Shown here: positions 8,389 through 17,956 of the stretch, one piece after another
Layout: the number at the start of each line of letters is the position of its first letter
Numbering within the stretch: position 1 is the first letter of the stretch
From: Sphingopyxis sp. L1A2A
GTDB taxonomy: Bacteria; Pseudomonadota; Alphaproteobacteria; Sphingomonadales; Sphingomonadaceae
DNA length: 62,025 nucleotides
Assembly (NCBI RefSeq): GCF_005502465.1
Contig: NZ_SCOT01000016.1
Location: 1 to 62,025 of the forward strand
Direction: 5' to 3'
Made by a program: the position numbers and the translations under genes
Notes under the pieces: generated by a model
What the model saw: only the letters and a program-made list of their open reading frames with translations
The model's database searches: none
What the model was told of the DNA's origin: nothing

Positions 8389-8805
8389 TCAAAGTTCGAT
8401 CGAGATTTTCACATTCTGGGCTTTGATGCCGGCGAGTGCCGCGATGCTCAGCTTCGCGGCATAGATCATGATGCTCAGCCGCTGTGGATTGGCAAGACCG
8501 GCCGGAATCTCACCATGTTGCCAGCCCGTCGACATCATCATGTCGAGCTCGTCGTCCTGCGACGCCGCCTCGAGGCCGCCGACGAGTTCGAGTTGCGATA
8601 TGCCGAGCACGCCGGCCAGCACCCGCAGGTTGCTCAGCCGCGGCTGCGTCTTGCCCGACTCCCACGCCCAGATCGTTGGCCGACTCAATCCCGTGCGAAC
8701 CGCAAGTTCGGACCGGCTGATCCCGCACTGTTCGCGAAACCGGCGCAGCCGCGTCGGCAAGGGTTCGACCATTTCAAATTCGATCGGGTGGGCCGAGGCG
8801 CTCAT
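8389..8805 (-). CDS. XRE-family helix-turn-helix regulator
   Basis: A 138-residue protein with an N-terminal lambda-repressor-type DNA-binding domain at about residues 12-70 (RLRRFREQCGISRSELAVRTGLS, helix-turn-helix through RPTIWAWESG). The last 65 residues are of unknown fold and end in a small hydrophobic stretch (IMIYAAKLSIAALAG). Start ATG 8805 is preferred because the conserved domain follows closely. An upstream in-frame start at 8853 adds 16 residues without recognisable features. It converges on the dioxygenase gene with a 14-base gap. The 260 bases upstream (8806-9065) contain no convincing gene. The target is unknown. Confidence 0.75.
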   Translation of the reverse strand: MSASAHPIEFEMVEPLPTRLRRFREQCGISRSELAVRTGLSRPTIWAWESGKTQPRLSNLRVLAGVLGISQLELVGGLEAASQDDELDMMMSTGWQHGEIPAGLANPQRLSIMIYAAKLSIAALAGIKAQNVKISIEL

Positions 8806-9065
8806 GGCGATAATGTTTCGCCGCGCGCAGACTGCGGGGCGCGGAGCAGGCAACGCCGACGTTCGCCGCGCTCGGCACGCCCTGGAATCAAGCCGCTTTC
8901 GCTGATGATATCCGCATCCATTGACGCCCCCTCAAGCACCGCGCCACGATAGACAGTGAATCTCAGAAATCGCAGTTTTCCGCCATTCCCCGATGGGGAC
9001 ATGCGAAAATCCGCCTGTCCCGCGATCGCACATGTCGCGGCCGAACGCTGCGCTGGGATCGGGGG

Positions 9066-11270
9066 CTAGAACGCGGTGCCCAGCGCGATCGAAAATGTCT
9101 TGGCCCGGTCGCCGTTCTGACGCACGACCGGTTGCGCGAGGTTGAAGCGCAGCTTGCCGGGGCCGGCATTGAACGACAGGCCGACACCCACCGCGACCCG
9201 CGGCTTTGCCGAATTGCCGATCAGCCGCTCGCCCGGCAACAGTTCGGCTTTGGAGGCGCCGAACACCGAACCGGCATCGACGAAAAGGCTGGGCGACACG
9301 CCGAATTTGTCCATCGCCCCGTCGAGCCGAAACGACACTTCCAGCCGCCCCACATAATAAGCGCGGCCACCGACCGCCGTTGTCAGGCCCGCAGGGGCGG
9401 TCAACGGCACCACCTTGGGTCCGATGCCGCGCAGGTCGAAACCGCGCATGCTGTTGCCGCCGATATAGAAGCGGTCGAACAGCGGAATCTCGCGGCCGCC
9501 GATCGGCTTCATCAGCCCGCCCTCGATACCCAGCGAAACATCGATATTGCCGCTGAGCCGGCGATGAAAATTGCCGCCGACACGCGTCCGCACATAGCGC
9601 GTGGTGCCGCCCGGTCCAGCAACATCCTGCGTCACCCGCAACTGGAACCCGCGCGTCGGATCGACGGTGCTGTCGCGGCGATCAAGGCTGACCGAAACGC
9701 TGAGCACCGAGCTCGTCGACTGGCCGAGCGCATTGCAAAAGGGGCTGCCGTGAAGCCCGACATCGCACTGGGCGTTTTTCTGGCGGATGACGAAATCCTC
9801 GTCGGCATAGCGATAATTGGCCGCAACGCGCAAACCGCGCCCCAGCGGCTTGCCGAGGTAGACATTCACCCCGCGCGCGGTTTGCCGGAACACCGAGGAT
9901 TTTTCCTGTTCGTCGAACCCGACCGCCGTCGATTGCGAATAAAAGAAGGTCGGCGCCACCGACAGCTTGCTGCCCATGAAATTGGCGTCGGCGACCCCGA
10001 ACTCGGCCAGCCGCTGGATCTTCGAATAGCGCACCGACGCGGTGATGTCGCGGCCGGGAGCGCCGATATTGGTGCGGGCAATCTTGACCGTGCCGATCGG
10101 CCCTTCGAGCGAGGAATAGCCGCCCGAAAAGGCAAGGCCGCCGCGCGGCAACGTCTTGATCGACAGCGGGTCGGTTTCACTGGCCTGGCCGTCGGCGCCG
10201 TCGATGCCCGTCGCGATGTCGGTCACCGCTTCGACGTCGCTTTCGCCTGCCATCGCGCTATCGTCCGCGGCCGCTCCCAATTGGGAAGCATCGGGGCGCG
10301 CAGCCAGTGCGGCGCGCCGCGAACCGGGATCGCCCAGCCAGGGCGCGGTCGACACATCGGCATCGAACGCCGGAAATTTGCGCAGGCTCGCCGCCGCTTG
10401 CCGGCCGGTCCGCTTGGCGCCGCCGATCGCGAAGCACGGCGGCCCCATGCGGTTCTGCGCCGCAATGACGCAGGAGAGATGCACCATGTCGGCGGGCAGC
10501 GCCGGCGCATCGAACGCGGTGACGGGCGCCGACGGCGGAAAACGCGCCGTGAAGACCGGCTCCAGCCGCGTCGGCACCGACTTCGCCGCGGTGCGTGACA
10601 CACGGCTGCGCTTCGTCCCCTTGCCGCCGCCGACCCGGTCGTCGGACTGCGTCGCGGGTGACGAACGCTTGCTGCCAAGCGGTTCGCTCCCCGTGTCCGG
10701 GCAGTCGCCACCGGCCCACCCGCCGCTTTGCCATGCGTCGGCGCCGCGCGCGATCAGCGCCTGCCGCCGCGCGCCCGCGGTCTCCAGCCAGGGCGCGGCG
10801 GAAACATCGGGGTCGAAGGCCGGGAATGGCGCAGGCGCCGCCACGATTTTCGCCGCGCCGCGCTCGACCGCTGCCGGTGACGGCGGTTCGGCGCCCGCGG
10901 CTTCATCCGCCGCGGCCATCACGGGCGCTGTCGGCGCGTCCCAGTCGATCACAAATGATGCATGGGGATCGGCACCATCGTCGGCGATCGGACCGCCGAC
11001 AGGCCAGATGGCGTCTGCCGGTTCGGGCGCCATCTGCACCGTCGAAACAAGATCGTCGGATCCGGCGGCGCGCGCCATCGCCGCTGTCCGCGGCTGGCCG
11101 CGACCGAGCGGCTGGCCTTCGGTCAGCGACAGCACCCGTGCCATAGCGGTCGATTGGCGCAGCGCCGGATGCGGTGACGATTGGAGGATGACCGGCTCGC
11201 GCGCGTGCAGCGGTGCCGTCTCGCCGAAACCAAATGTCACCGCGACGCCCAGCGCAGTCCCCTGCACCAT
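9066..11270 (-). CDS. Omp85/BamA-type outer-membrane barrel with atypical N-terminal region
   Basis: About residues 371-734 look like an Omp85-type barrel. They include the conserved RGF-type loop (NSMRGFDLRGIGP), the FVDAG motif of Omp85 proteins (SLFVDAGSVFG), and a C-terminal aromatic end (SIALGTAF). The first 370 residues do not show recognisable POTRA domains. They are Ala/Pro-rich and contain two near copies of the motif FPAFDxDVSxAPWL, about 150 residues apart (near residues 147 and 298), each followed by RRxAL. ATG 11270 opens into a plausible signal peptide (MVQGTALGVAVTFGF). TTG 11309, after a GGAAGAGG stretch, is an alternative. The gene is last in a minus-strand cluster with an ABC exporter and an HlyD adaptor, so a part in export or surface assembly is inferred. 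Confidence 0.7.
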   Translation of the reverse strand: MVQGTALGVAVTFGFGETAPLHAREPVILQSSPHPALRQSTAMARVLSLTEGQPLGRGQPRTAAMARAAGSDDLVSTVQMAPEPADAIWPVGGPIADDGADPHASFVIDWDAPTAPVMAAADEAAGAEPPSPAAVERGAAKIVAAPAPFPAFDPDVSAAPWLETAGARRQALIARGADAWQSGGWAGGDCPDTGSEPLGSKRSSPATQSDDRVGGGKGTKRSRVSRTAAKSVPTRLEPVFTARFPPSAPVTAFDAPALPADMVHLSCVIAAQNRMGPPCFAIGGAKRTGRQAAASLRKFPAFDADVSTAPWLGDPGSRRAALAARPDASQLGAAADDSAMAGESDVEAVTDIATGIDGADGQASETDPLSIKTLPRGGLAFSGGYSSLEGPIGTVKIARTNIGAPGRDITASVRYSKIQRLAEFGVADANFMGSKLSVAPTFFYSQSTAVGFDEQEKSSVFRQTARGVNVYLGKPLGRGLRVAANYRYADEDFVIRQKNAQCDVGLHGSPFCNALGQSTSSVLSVSVSLDRRDSTVDPTRGFQLRVTQDVAGPGGTTRYVRTRVGGNFHRRLSGNIDVSLGIEGGLMKPIGGREIPLFDRFYIGGNSMRGFDLRGIGPKVVPLTAPAGLTTAVGGRAYYVGRLEVSFRLDGAMDKFGVSPSLFVDAGSVFGASKAELLPGERLIGNSAKPRVAVGVGLSFNAGPGKLRFNLAQPVVRQNGDRAKTFSIALGTAF

Positions 11271-11340
11271 CTGATGGACACCCCGGAACAAGATTCCGTA
11301 CCCCGACAACCTCTTCCCCCTTTTGCGCCGGCCAACCCCT

Positions 11341-11362
11341 GGCTCTCATTGTGGTGAGAGCC
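11341..11362 (-). other. Intercistronic hairpin between HlyD and Omp85 genes
   Basis: GGCTCTCA and TGAGAGCC form a perfect 8-base stem with a 6-base loop just after the HlyD stop. No T tract follows on the minus strand, so it is more likely an RNA-stability or processing element, or a weak attenuator, than a full terminator. Confidence 0.5.
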
Positions 11363-11371
11363 GCTTCGGGG

Positions 11372-12736
11372 TCATCCTTCCCGGAAAGATCGATTGAAAC
11401 TGTCGATCATCGGCTGGAACAAATATTGCAGCAAAGAACTGGACCCCAGGTCGATGTAAACTTCCGCGGGCATGCCCGACATCAGCTGGACATCGGGGTA
11501 TTTCTTCAGCTGCTCGGCCGATATTTCGACGATCACTTTATAATAAACCTGCTGCGCGTCCTTGTCATAGATCGCATCCGGGCTGACCTCTTTGACGACG
11601 CCAAGCAAATTCGGAATGACGCGCGCTTTATAGGGCGTCAGCTTGATTTCTGCCTCCAGCCCCGAATGGACCATGTCGATGTCGTTGGGCCGCAGGCGCG
11701 CCGACACCACGATCTTTTCGGACGTCGGCACGATGTCGAGGATCGGTTGACCGGCACCGATCACCCCGCCGGGCGTGATCAGCCGCAAATTGGCGACCCG
11801 GCCATCGACCGGCGCCACCACCTGCTGGCGGCTTCGAATGTCGCCGCTGACCTTCAGCTTTTCGCGCGCCTCGGCGATCCGCAGCTGGACTTCGCGCTGC
11901 TGACCCGCCGCTTCCATCACCATCTGCCCGCGCAACGACACCATCTGGGCGCGCGTTTCACCGATCGTGTCGCGCAGCCGGTCCAGATTGTTGGTCAGCT
12001 TGCCGCGCTCGCCATCGACAAACGCCTTCTGCCTCTGCAACGCGAGCAGCCGCGATTTACGTTCGAGCCCCTCATCGACCAGCATATCGACGCCCATCTG
12101 TTCGTCTTCGAGCAGCTTTGCCTGGTCGGTGAGTGCCACAATCTGGGCGTCCGAGCTGCGGATGTCGGCACGCGACTGGCCGATCCGCTGCGACAGGATC
12201 TGCGCCTGTTCCGACAAGCCGCGGCGCCGCGAAGCAAATTCGGCATTGGACGCGGCGATGATTTCCTTGACCTCGGGGTCGTCTGCCGCCGCCAGCAGTT
12301 CGGCCGAATAGCGCACCGTGGGCAGCCCCAGCCGCTCCGCCGACAACCGCGCGTCCTGCGCGAGCAGGCCGAAAAAGGTCGATCGTATCGCGGCGTCGGA
12401 CGCATCACTCTGGGTCGCGTCGAACAGCACCAGCGGCTGCCCGGCGCGCACCTGCTGCCCCTCGGCCACCAGAAAGCGGCTGACGATGCCGCCCTCCAGA
12501 TGCTGGACCGTTCGCCGTCCGCCGCCTGCCGCTTCCAGAAACCCGCTCGCGATCGCAGCGCTGTTGAGCGGCGCCGCCCAGCTCCAGACAACAAAGGCGA
12601 GGACAAACAGGCCGATCGAAATCAGCGCCAGCCGAAACGATCCGCTGACCTTGGGGCCACCGCTGTCGCCATCAGGCGCGGGAAGCGCCAGGCGCACCGG
12701 TTCATGGTCACCGCCCAGCTGAAAGGGAATGTTCAT
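11372..12736 (-). CDS. T1SS membrane fusion protein, HlyD family (system A)
   Basis: This periplasmic adaptor links an inner-membrane ABC exporter to TolC. The 454-residue protein has a cytoplasmic N terminus, one membrane segment at about residues 33-55 (LALISIGLFVLAFVVWSWAAP), a lipoyl/barrel-sandwich half-motif (GGRRTVQHLEGGIV), long coiled coils in the middle, and the C-terminal HlyD beta domain (VPTSEKIVVSARL, MPAEVYIDLG). It starts at the ATG that overlaps the ABC gene stop by four bases (ATGA), showing translational coupling. The reading frame is open far upstream inside the ABC gene, but the HlyD domains begin at this ATG. System A probably exports the RTX protein encoded at 17957-20146, a guess from proximity. 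Confidence 0.92.
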   Translation of the reverse strand: MNIPFQLGGDHEPVRLALPAPDGDSGGPKVSGSFRLALISIGLFVLAFVVWSWAAPLNSAAIASGFLEAAGGGRRTVQHLEGGIVSRFLVAEGQQVRAGQPLVLFDATQSDASDAAIRSTFFGLLAQDARLSAERLGLPTVRYSAELLAAADDPEVKEIIAASNAEFASRRRGLSEQAQILSQRIGQSRADIRSSDAQIVALTDQAKLLEDEQMGVDMLVDEGLERKSRLLALQRQKAFVDGERGKLTNNLDRLRDTIGETRAQMVSLRGQMVMEAAGQQREVQLRIAEAREKLKVSGDIRSRQQVVAPVDGRVANLRLITPGGVIGAGQPILDIVPTSEKIVVSARLRPNDIDMVHSGLEAEIKLTPYKARVIPNLLGVVKEVSPDAIYDKDAQQVYYKVIVEISAEQLKKYPDVQLMSGMPAEVYIDLGSSSLLQYLFQPMIDSFNRSFREG

Positions 12737-14529
12737 GCCTCCATCCCCTTTTGTTTGAACATCGCCGGGGGCGTCTTGGCGGGATCGCTCGGAGGCGGTG
12801 CCTCGCCGGTTGGAATCGCCCGCCGTTTCCCGGACATTTCTTCGACCACCGTCCGGGCGTCGCCGAATTTCGCGACTTGGCCATCCATCAGTAGGAGGAT
12901 CTTGTCGGCGAGTTCGAGCAAATTGGAACGGTGCGAGACGATGATCGTCGTCATGTTCAATGCCTTCAATTTCTTGATCGTCGCCAGCAAGGCCGCATCG
13001 CCGCGGGCATCGAGGCTGGCGTTCGGCTCGTCGAGCACCACCAGCGGCGGCAGGCCGAACAGCGCCCGCGCCAGGCCGACGCGCTGCCGCTGGCCGCCCG
13101 ACAGCTGGTATCCGCCGTCGGTGAGCAGACAATCATAACCGCCGTCGAGGCGCAGGATCATCTCGTGACAATCGGCGAGCTTTGCCGCCGCGATCACATC
13201 GGTATCGACGGCGTCGGGACGAAAGCGGCCGATATTCTCGCGGATCGTGCCGGGCAGCAGTTCGACATCCTGCGGCAGATAGCCGACGTTCGGACCGAAA
13301 TCGCTGCGCATCCAGTCAAAGGTGTCGGCGCCGTCGAGGCGGACATGGCCCGAAATGGGCTTCAGCACGCCGACGAGCAGGCGCGACAAGGTCGTCTTGC
13401 CCGACGCCGACGGACCGACGATCGCGAGCGACATCCCCGGTTCGATCGCAAAGCTGACGTTTTTCAGGATCGCGCCCTTCATGCCCGGCACGGCGTAGGT
13501 CAGATTTTCGATCGCCATGGCGCCGGTCGGTTTCGGCAACGCCATCTGTGATGGCCGCGGCGTCGGCAGGTCGCAGAATTGCGACAGGCGTTGCAGGCTT
13601 TCGCGCGCGAGCACGAATTGTTTCCAATAGCTCATCGCCGCCTCGATCGGCGCGAGCAGCCGCGCGATGAGGATCGACCCGGCGATCATCGCGCCGCCGG
13701 TCAGTTGTTGGTCGAGCACCAGCAAGGCCCCGACCCCCAGCACTGCGATCTGCACCAGATTGCGGACGAATTTCATCCATGCCAAAATTCTGCTCGACTG
13801 AAATTGGGTTGCGTCGACCGCTTCGGTCTCGGCAACATAGCGGGTCCGCCAGTGCGCGACGGTGTCTTTCCCCATCCCCATCGCATCGATGACTTCGCTG
13901 TTGCGCACCAGCGACTCGGCATATTGCATATTGCTTGCGGCGAGCGACTGCGTCTCGCTGATCGCGGTGCGGGTAATGCGTTCATTATACCAGGTCAGCC
14001 CGAACAGGGTCACCGCGCCGATCGCCGCGATCAGCCCGAATATCGGGTGCAGCAAGAATACGACCAGCAGATAAAAGGGCACCCACAGCATATCGACGAC
14101 GCTGAACACCGTCGGCGTCGAGATGAAATTTTTCACCTGCGCCATTTCGCGCAGCGCTTCGAGCCGGGTGTTCGGCGCGATCAGCCGCTGTTCGAGCGAG
14201 CGGATCAGCAGCGACGGGCCGAGTTGCTGGGCCATCCAGGTCCCGACCCGATTGGCGACCTGCTGGCGGATGCCGTCGAGAATCGAACCGAGCCCGATCA
14301 CCAAGGTGATCGCCAGCGCCAGAAAGAACAAGGTGTCCTTGCTCTGGCTGGTCAGGACGCGGTCGAAGACCTGCATCATGTACAGCGACATGGCGAGCGC
14401 CGCCATATTGGTGATCGCCGAGAACAGGATCAGCCGGACCGCAATCGCGCGCTGGGGGCGCAAAAGATTTCGCAACAGATTGTCGGGATTGGCGGGCGCG
14501 CGCCGGGCCGCGATGGCGTTCCAGGCCAT
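12733..14529 (-). CDS. T1SS ATP-binding permease, PrtD type (system A)
   Basis: A 598-residue ABC exporter half-transporter. The N-terminal membrane domain (about residues 25-310) has six predicted helices (RLILFSAITNMAALAMSLYMM and others). The nucleotide-binding domain follows with Walker A GPSASGKTTL (about 371-380), signature YQLSGGQRQRVGLA and Walker B PLVVLDEPNASLD. There is no N-terminal C39 peptidase-like domain, which places it with the PrtD/AprD exporters of RTX proteases and lipases rather than HlyB or LapB. The ATG lies two bases after the stop of the LuxR gene, and the stop overlaps the HlyD start, so regulator, ABC and HlyD are one operon. Confidence 0.93.
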   Translation of the reverse strand: MAWNAIAARRAPANPDNLLRNLLRPQRAIAVRLILFSAITNMAALAMSLYMMQVFDRVLTSQSKDTLFFLALAITLVIGLGSILDGIRQQVANRVGTWMAQQLGPSLLIRSLEQRLIAPNTRLEALREMAQVKNFISTPTVFSVVDMLWVPFYLLVVFLLHPIFGLIAAIGAVTLFGLTWYNERITRTAISETQSLAASNMQYAESLVRNSEVIDAMGMGKDTVAHWRTRYVAETEAVDATQFQSSRILAWMKFVRNLVQIAVLGVGALLVLDQQLTGGAMIAGSILIARLLAPIEAAMSYWKQFVLARESLQRLSQFCDLPTPRPSQMALPKPTGAMAIENLTYAVPGMKGAILKNVSFAIEPGMSLAIVGPSASGKTTLSRLLVGVLKPISGHVRLDGADTFDWMRSDFGPNVGYLPQDVELLPGTIRENIGRFRPDAVDTDVIAAAKLADCHEMILRLDGGYDCLLTDGGYQLSGGQRQRVGLARALFGLPPLVVLDEPNASLDARGDAALLATIKKLKALNMTTIIVSHRSNLLELADKILLLMDGQVAKFGDARTVVEEMSGKRRAIPTGEAPPPSDPAKTPPAMFKQKGMEA

Positions 14530-14531
14530 GT

Positions 14532-15740
14532 TTAACGCTCCCAGATCGCCGGGCTGTCCGCGGCATGCAGCGGCAGCACGAGCCCCGAGATCAACCCGGC
14601 GAGCTCCATCTGGCGATGCACGCCCAGTTTGGCGCGCACCCGCTTCAGATAGGTTCGCGCGGTTTCTTCCGACAGACCGCATCCTTCGGCGGCGTTGCAC
14701 AGGCTGCTGGATTTCAGAAAATGACCCAGAAAACGCTGTTCGGATGGCAATAGCCCAAGCGCTTCAAGCAACGACGTCGGCGCATCGACCTTGCCCGGTC
14801 CCATGATGATCACCATCGCGCAGCGGGTCGTGCCGTCGCCCGTCCGCGACTTGGCCGAAATCACATAAGCAAGGCGCCACTCGCCGTCGCGGCAATCGAG
14901 CCGGAAGACATCTTCGACCGGCGCATCGGCGGTCGCCGTCGCGGCGCGCCGGATGCTTTCGCGCAGCTGTTTTGCCTGCCCCGGGTTGGCGGCGACGATG
15001 GTTCCGTCGGCGCCGCGGATCAGCCATTTGCGCTGCTCAACCAACCCCGCGGCGGCGCTGTTCAGGAACAGCGGTTGACCATCGGCCGACAGCAGCGCCA
15101 TCGACAGGGAAACCCGGTCAAACATCCCCTCCAGCATGGCGGAGCGTTGCGATTGGTGCGCCAGTTGCGCGGTACCGGTTGCCGATTCGGCCAGCAGCGG
15201 CGCGATCAACTGCAAGGAACCGGCATCGCGATCGCTGAATTGGTCCGCGCCGTCCTGGCGAAAGAAGAGCGCACGAATGATCTTGCCGTCACGCTTCATC
15301 TGGATGGCGATGCCGCTGTGCAGCGCTGTATTTGCTGCTGCATCGCCGACACCGCCCGCGGCGATTCCCAGACCGAACGCTGCGCCCGAAAAATGAAAAT
15401 GATGCACTGGCTGCTCGCCGATCCGCGCCCACAGATCATCCGCCATCGTCAGCAGCTGCCGGGTAACCGCCATGTCGCCGCGCACATGATCAAAACCGAT
15501 CAGGAAGGCATGGCGCTGGGGACCGGAACCGGGAAAGGCGACGGTGAGGATGGCCGATGCAATGTCGAATTGCGCCAGATAGTCGTGCCACAGCCGACGG
15601 GTGTTCGCCGCAACATCAAGCGCGTGGGTATGACCCGACGCCCCTTTGGAATGATCATGTTCATCGACCCCTTCAAAGAGATCGAAATCGTCGCGAACTG
15701 CTTCTGCGTAATGCGTTGAAAATTCCATGGTCGCAGACAT
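14532..15740 (-). CDS. LuxR-type transcriptional regulator
   Basis: A 402-residue regulator. The C-terminal 65 residues are a LuxR/NarL helix-turn-helix (LGLLPSEQRFLGHFLKS, CGLSEETARTYLKRVRAKLGV). The N-terminal 320 residues have no canonical phosphoreceiver and may hold a PAS-like sensor. Three in-frame ATGs lie close together (15752, 15740, 15728). 15740 is preferred because GGGGG sits seven bases upstream. It is the first gene of the system A operon, two bases ahead of the ABC exporter, so it probably controls that export system, and perhaps the divergent TolC gene as well. The inducing signal is not apparent. Confidence 0.83.
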   Translation of the reverse strand: MSATMEFSTHYAEAVRDDFDLFEGVDEHDHSKGASGHTHALDVAANTRRLWHDYLAQFDIASAILTVAFPGSGPQRHAFLIGFDHVRGDMAVTRQLLTMADDLWARIGEQPVHHFHFSGAAFGLGIAAGGVGDAAANTALHSGIAIQMKRDGKIIRALFFRQDGADQFSDRDAGSLQLIAPLLAESATGTAQLAHQSQRSAMLEGMFDRVSLSMALLSADGQPLFLNSAAAGLVEQRKWLIRGADGTIVAANPGQAKQLRESIRRAATATADAPVEDVFRLDCRDGEWRLAYVISAKSRTGDGTTRCAMVIIMGPGKVDAPTSLLEALGLLPSEQRFLGHFLKSSSLCNAAEGCGLSEETARTYLKRVRAKLGVHRQMELAGLISGLVLPLHAADSPAIWER

Positions 15741-16104
15741 TATGGCCCCCATAAGACATGGTACCCGCAACGAAGCCAAAGCTCGCAACAGGGGATGCAC
15801 GCGCGACCATGATGTCTGGCGCGATGTTCTGAGTACGGTCCAGAACGCGCGCGCCCGCCGGGGTTGCCTGAAGCATTTTCTACCCGGCGTTAGCTGTCGA
15901 TTGATGCGAATCTCTCGATAGCGTCGCCTGCCGTGACGGCTGCAAGCGACCCCCATTGTCTATTTCGATTCGGCGGATTGAGTCTATTATCCCCTCGGAC
16001 ATATCCGTTAGGGTAGTTTCCCGCCCTGCCCCCGCGCATTACTCTGGCAAGATCAGAACAAGAGGGGTCGGCACTCGAATCCGCGATGATTCAGGAGGGG
16101 TGAC
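15741..16104. promoter_or_regulatory. Divergent intergenic region, LuxR regulator / TolC
   Basis: This 364-base gap separates divergent starts, so it must hold the promoters for the system A operon and TolC. No gene is convincing in it. One small inverted repeat is visible (TATCC at 16002-16006, GGGTA at 16011-16015), a candidate regulator half-site pair. A strong ribosome site (AGGAGG) precedes the TolC GTG. Confidence 0.5.
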
Positions 16105-17676
16105 GTGCGCAAATCATGGATATTCTTGGCGAGCGCGATGAGCGCGCCCGCCGCCGTAGCGGCGTTCGCGGTCGGCTCCGCGCCGCTGATGGCGCAATCG
16201 ATGTCGCCCAGTATCGCGCCATCGAGCACGATGGCGTCGCTCGCCCGCCAGGTCATTCAATCGAACCCCGACATTGCGGCGCAGCGCCAGCAAGTCCGAA
16301 TCGCCGAGGCGCGGTTGCAGGGCGCCGAGGCCGGCTATCTGCCGACGATCGAGGCCAATGGCACCGTCCAGCGGCGCGAGATCGACATCAAGAATGGCCG
16401 CAGCACCAATGATTCGCAATTCACCGCCAGCCAGGCCGGAATCGAAGCCCGGCTGCGCTTTTACGATGGCAATCGCACCTATAACGCGGTCAAGATTGCC
16501 AAGGCTGAGCTGGACGCCACCACGGCGGGACTCGACGCAACGACGTCGGACATCCTGCTCGAAATGCTGACGAGTGCCGCCGACGTCCATCTCAACCGCA
16601 AGATCCTGCAATATTCGCAGGCGCAGAGCGAGGCGATCGGCGAACAGTTGCGCGCGACGTCGCGCCGACTCGAATTTGGCGAAGCGACCCGCACCGACGA
16701 GGAACTGGCGCGGGCCCGGCTCGCAACGTCGCAAGCCGGGGTTCTCGCCGCGACCGAGGAACTCAGTATCAACGGTCACCAGTTTCGCGCCGTCAGCGGG
16801 CAATCGGGGACGATGGTGCCGCCGTTGCCACCGTTGGCCGCGGTGCCCGGTTCATTGCCCGCGGCCCAGAAAATCGCATTGGACACCGCGCCGCGCTTGC
16901 GGGCGGCGCGGCTCAATGCCCAGGCCGGCAAATCGGGGGTGCGCTTTGCCAGCGCCGCCTTGCTGCCGCAGCTCGACGCGGTGAGCGGCTATGACTATCT
17001 GACCGGCGGCGCGGCCAACAACTTCACGGGCAAATATCCCGACGACCGCTCGTCGCTCTATTATGGGCTGGAGGTGCGGGTACCGATTTTCCTGCCGCGC
17101 GATCATGCCGAGGTGCGCCGCGCGCGCGCCGTCCGCGATCAACGCTTCTCGCAAACCGATGCGGCGCTGCGCACCGTCGCCGAAGAGGTCGCCAGCAGCT
17201 GGACCCGCTGGCAATCGGCAAAAAGCACCATCACCGCCGCCGAAGCCGCAGTGACCGCGATCGAGGCCGCGGCCGAAGGGATCAAGAAAGAGGCCGTCGG
17301 CGGCAACCGCACCCTGACCGATGTGCTGAACGCTCAGAACGAACTGCTATCCGCCCGCGTCACCCTCGAGCGCGCACATCGCAATGAATTTGTCGCCCGC
17401 GCCAGTTTGCTGGCGGCGACGGGGCAGCTCGATGCAAAAGCGATTCTCGAGGGCCGCTGTTGCGGCGCCGACACCATCGATCGTCCGGGCATGTCCGCGC
17501 TGGGCCGACCGATCATGGCCAGCACGGGCGCGGTCGTCGCCAACCCGTCGACATCGCCGCGGCCGCAGACGTCGTCGCTGGGGCGCCCATCCGACCGCAC
17601 CGTCGAGAATGACGTCGCCGCGGCGATCAATTCATCGCGCCCAGCCACCTCGTCGCTCGGCCGCAAGCTGAATTAG
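16105..17676 (+). CDS. TolC-family outer-membrane channel (system A)
   Basis: A 523-residue outer-membrane efflux protein that provides the trimeric exit duct for a type I system. It has a signal peptide (WIFLASAMSAPAAVAAFAVG, cleavage near LMAQ) and two TolC/OEP repeats rich in coiled-coil helix (ARQVIQSNPDIAAQRQQV, RLEFGEATRTDEELARARLA, AVGGNRTLTDVLNAQNELL). The GTG start is set by an AGGAGG ribosome site five bases away. The last 60 residues are an unusual low-complexity tail that repeats the motif ALGRP/SLGRP/SLGRK three times. The location next to the LuxR-ABC-HlyD operon and the RTX gene ties it to system A. A second TolC for system B is encoded at 31583. Confidence 0.92.
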   Translation: MRKSWIFLASAMSAPAAVAAFAVGSAPLMAQSMSPSIAPSSTMASLARQVIQSNPDIAAQRQQVRIAEARLQGAEAGYLPTIEANGTVQRREIDIKNGRSTNDSQFTASQAGIEARLRFYDGNRTYNAVKIAKAELDATTAGLDATTSDILLEMLTSAADVHLNRKILQYSQAQSEAIGEQLRATSRRLEFGEATRTDEELARARLATSQAGVLAATEELSINGHQFRAVSGQSGTMVPPLPPLAAVPGSLPAAQKIALDTAPRLRAARLNAQAGKSGVRFASAALLPQLDAVSGYDYLTGGAANNFTGKYPDDRSSLYYGLEVRVPIFLPRDHAEVRRARAVRDQRFSQTDAALRTVAEEVASSWTRWQSAKSTITAAEAAVTAIEAAAEGIKKEAVGGNRTLTDVLNAQNELLSARVTLERAHRNEFVARASLLAATGQLDAKAILEGRCCGADTIDRPGMSALGRPIMASTGAVVANPSTSPRPQTSSLGRPSDRTVENDVAAAINSSRPATSSLGRKLN

Positions 17677-17956
17677 GATCGGTTTCTGTAATCTGACCAC
17701 GCCGTTTCGACCTGGGGTGGAACGGCGGAAATCTGCGCGTCCGATCGAATTTTTGTGCCCTCGCCAAGCGATGATCTGCCCCATAATGAACCACTTCACA
17801 AAATTGTCGGCCATGTCCCCAAGCAGGAATATTCGGCCCCAGTGACCCGCCATATCCATTGGTCATGGCCTCGAATTTTCGCGGCCATTGGGGGGATGAT
17901 CAAGCCGAGTCGGCGAAACCGCATCCCTGCGACCCATGAATGAAGAGGATAGCGAA

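Noticed and set aside
17677..17956. Short antisense frames between TolC and the RTX gene (75-79 codons).
   Set aside because: Both reach into the end of TolC, and their products look random. The stretch is better read as the RTX promoter region.
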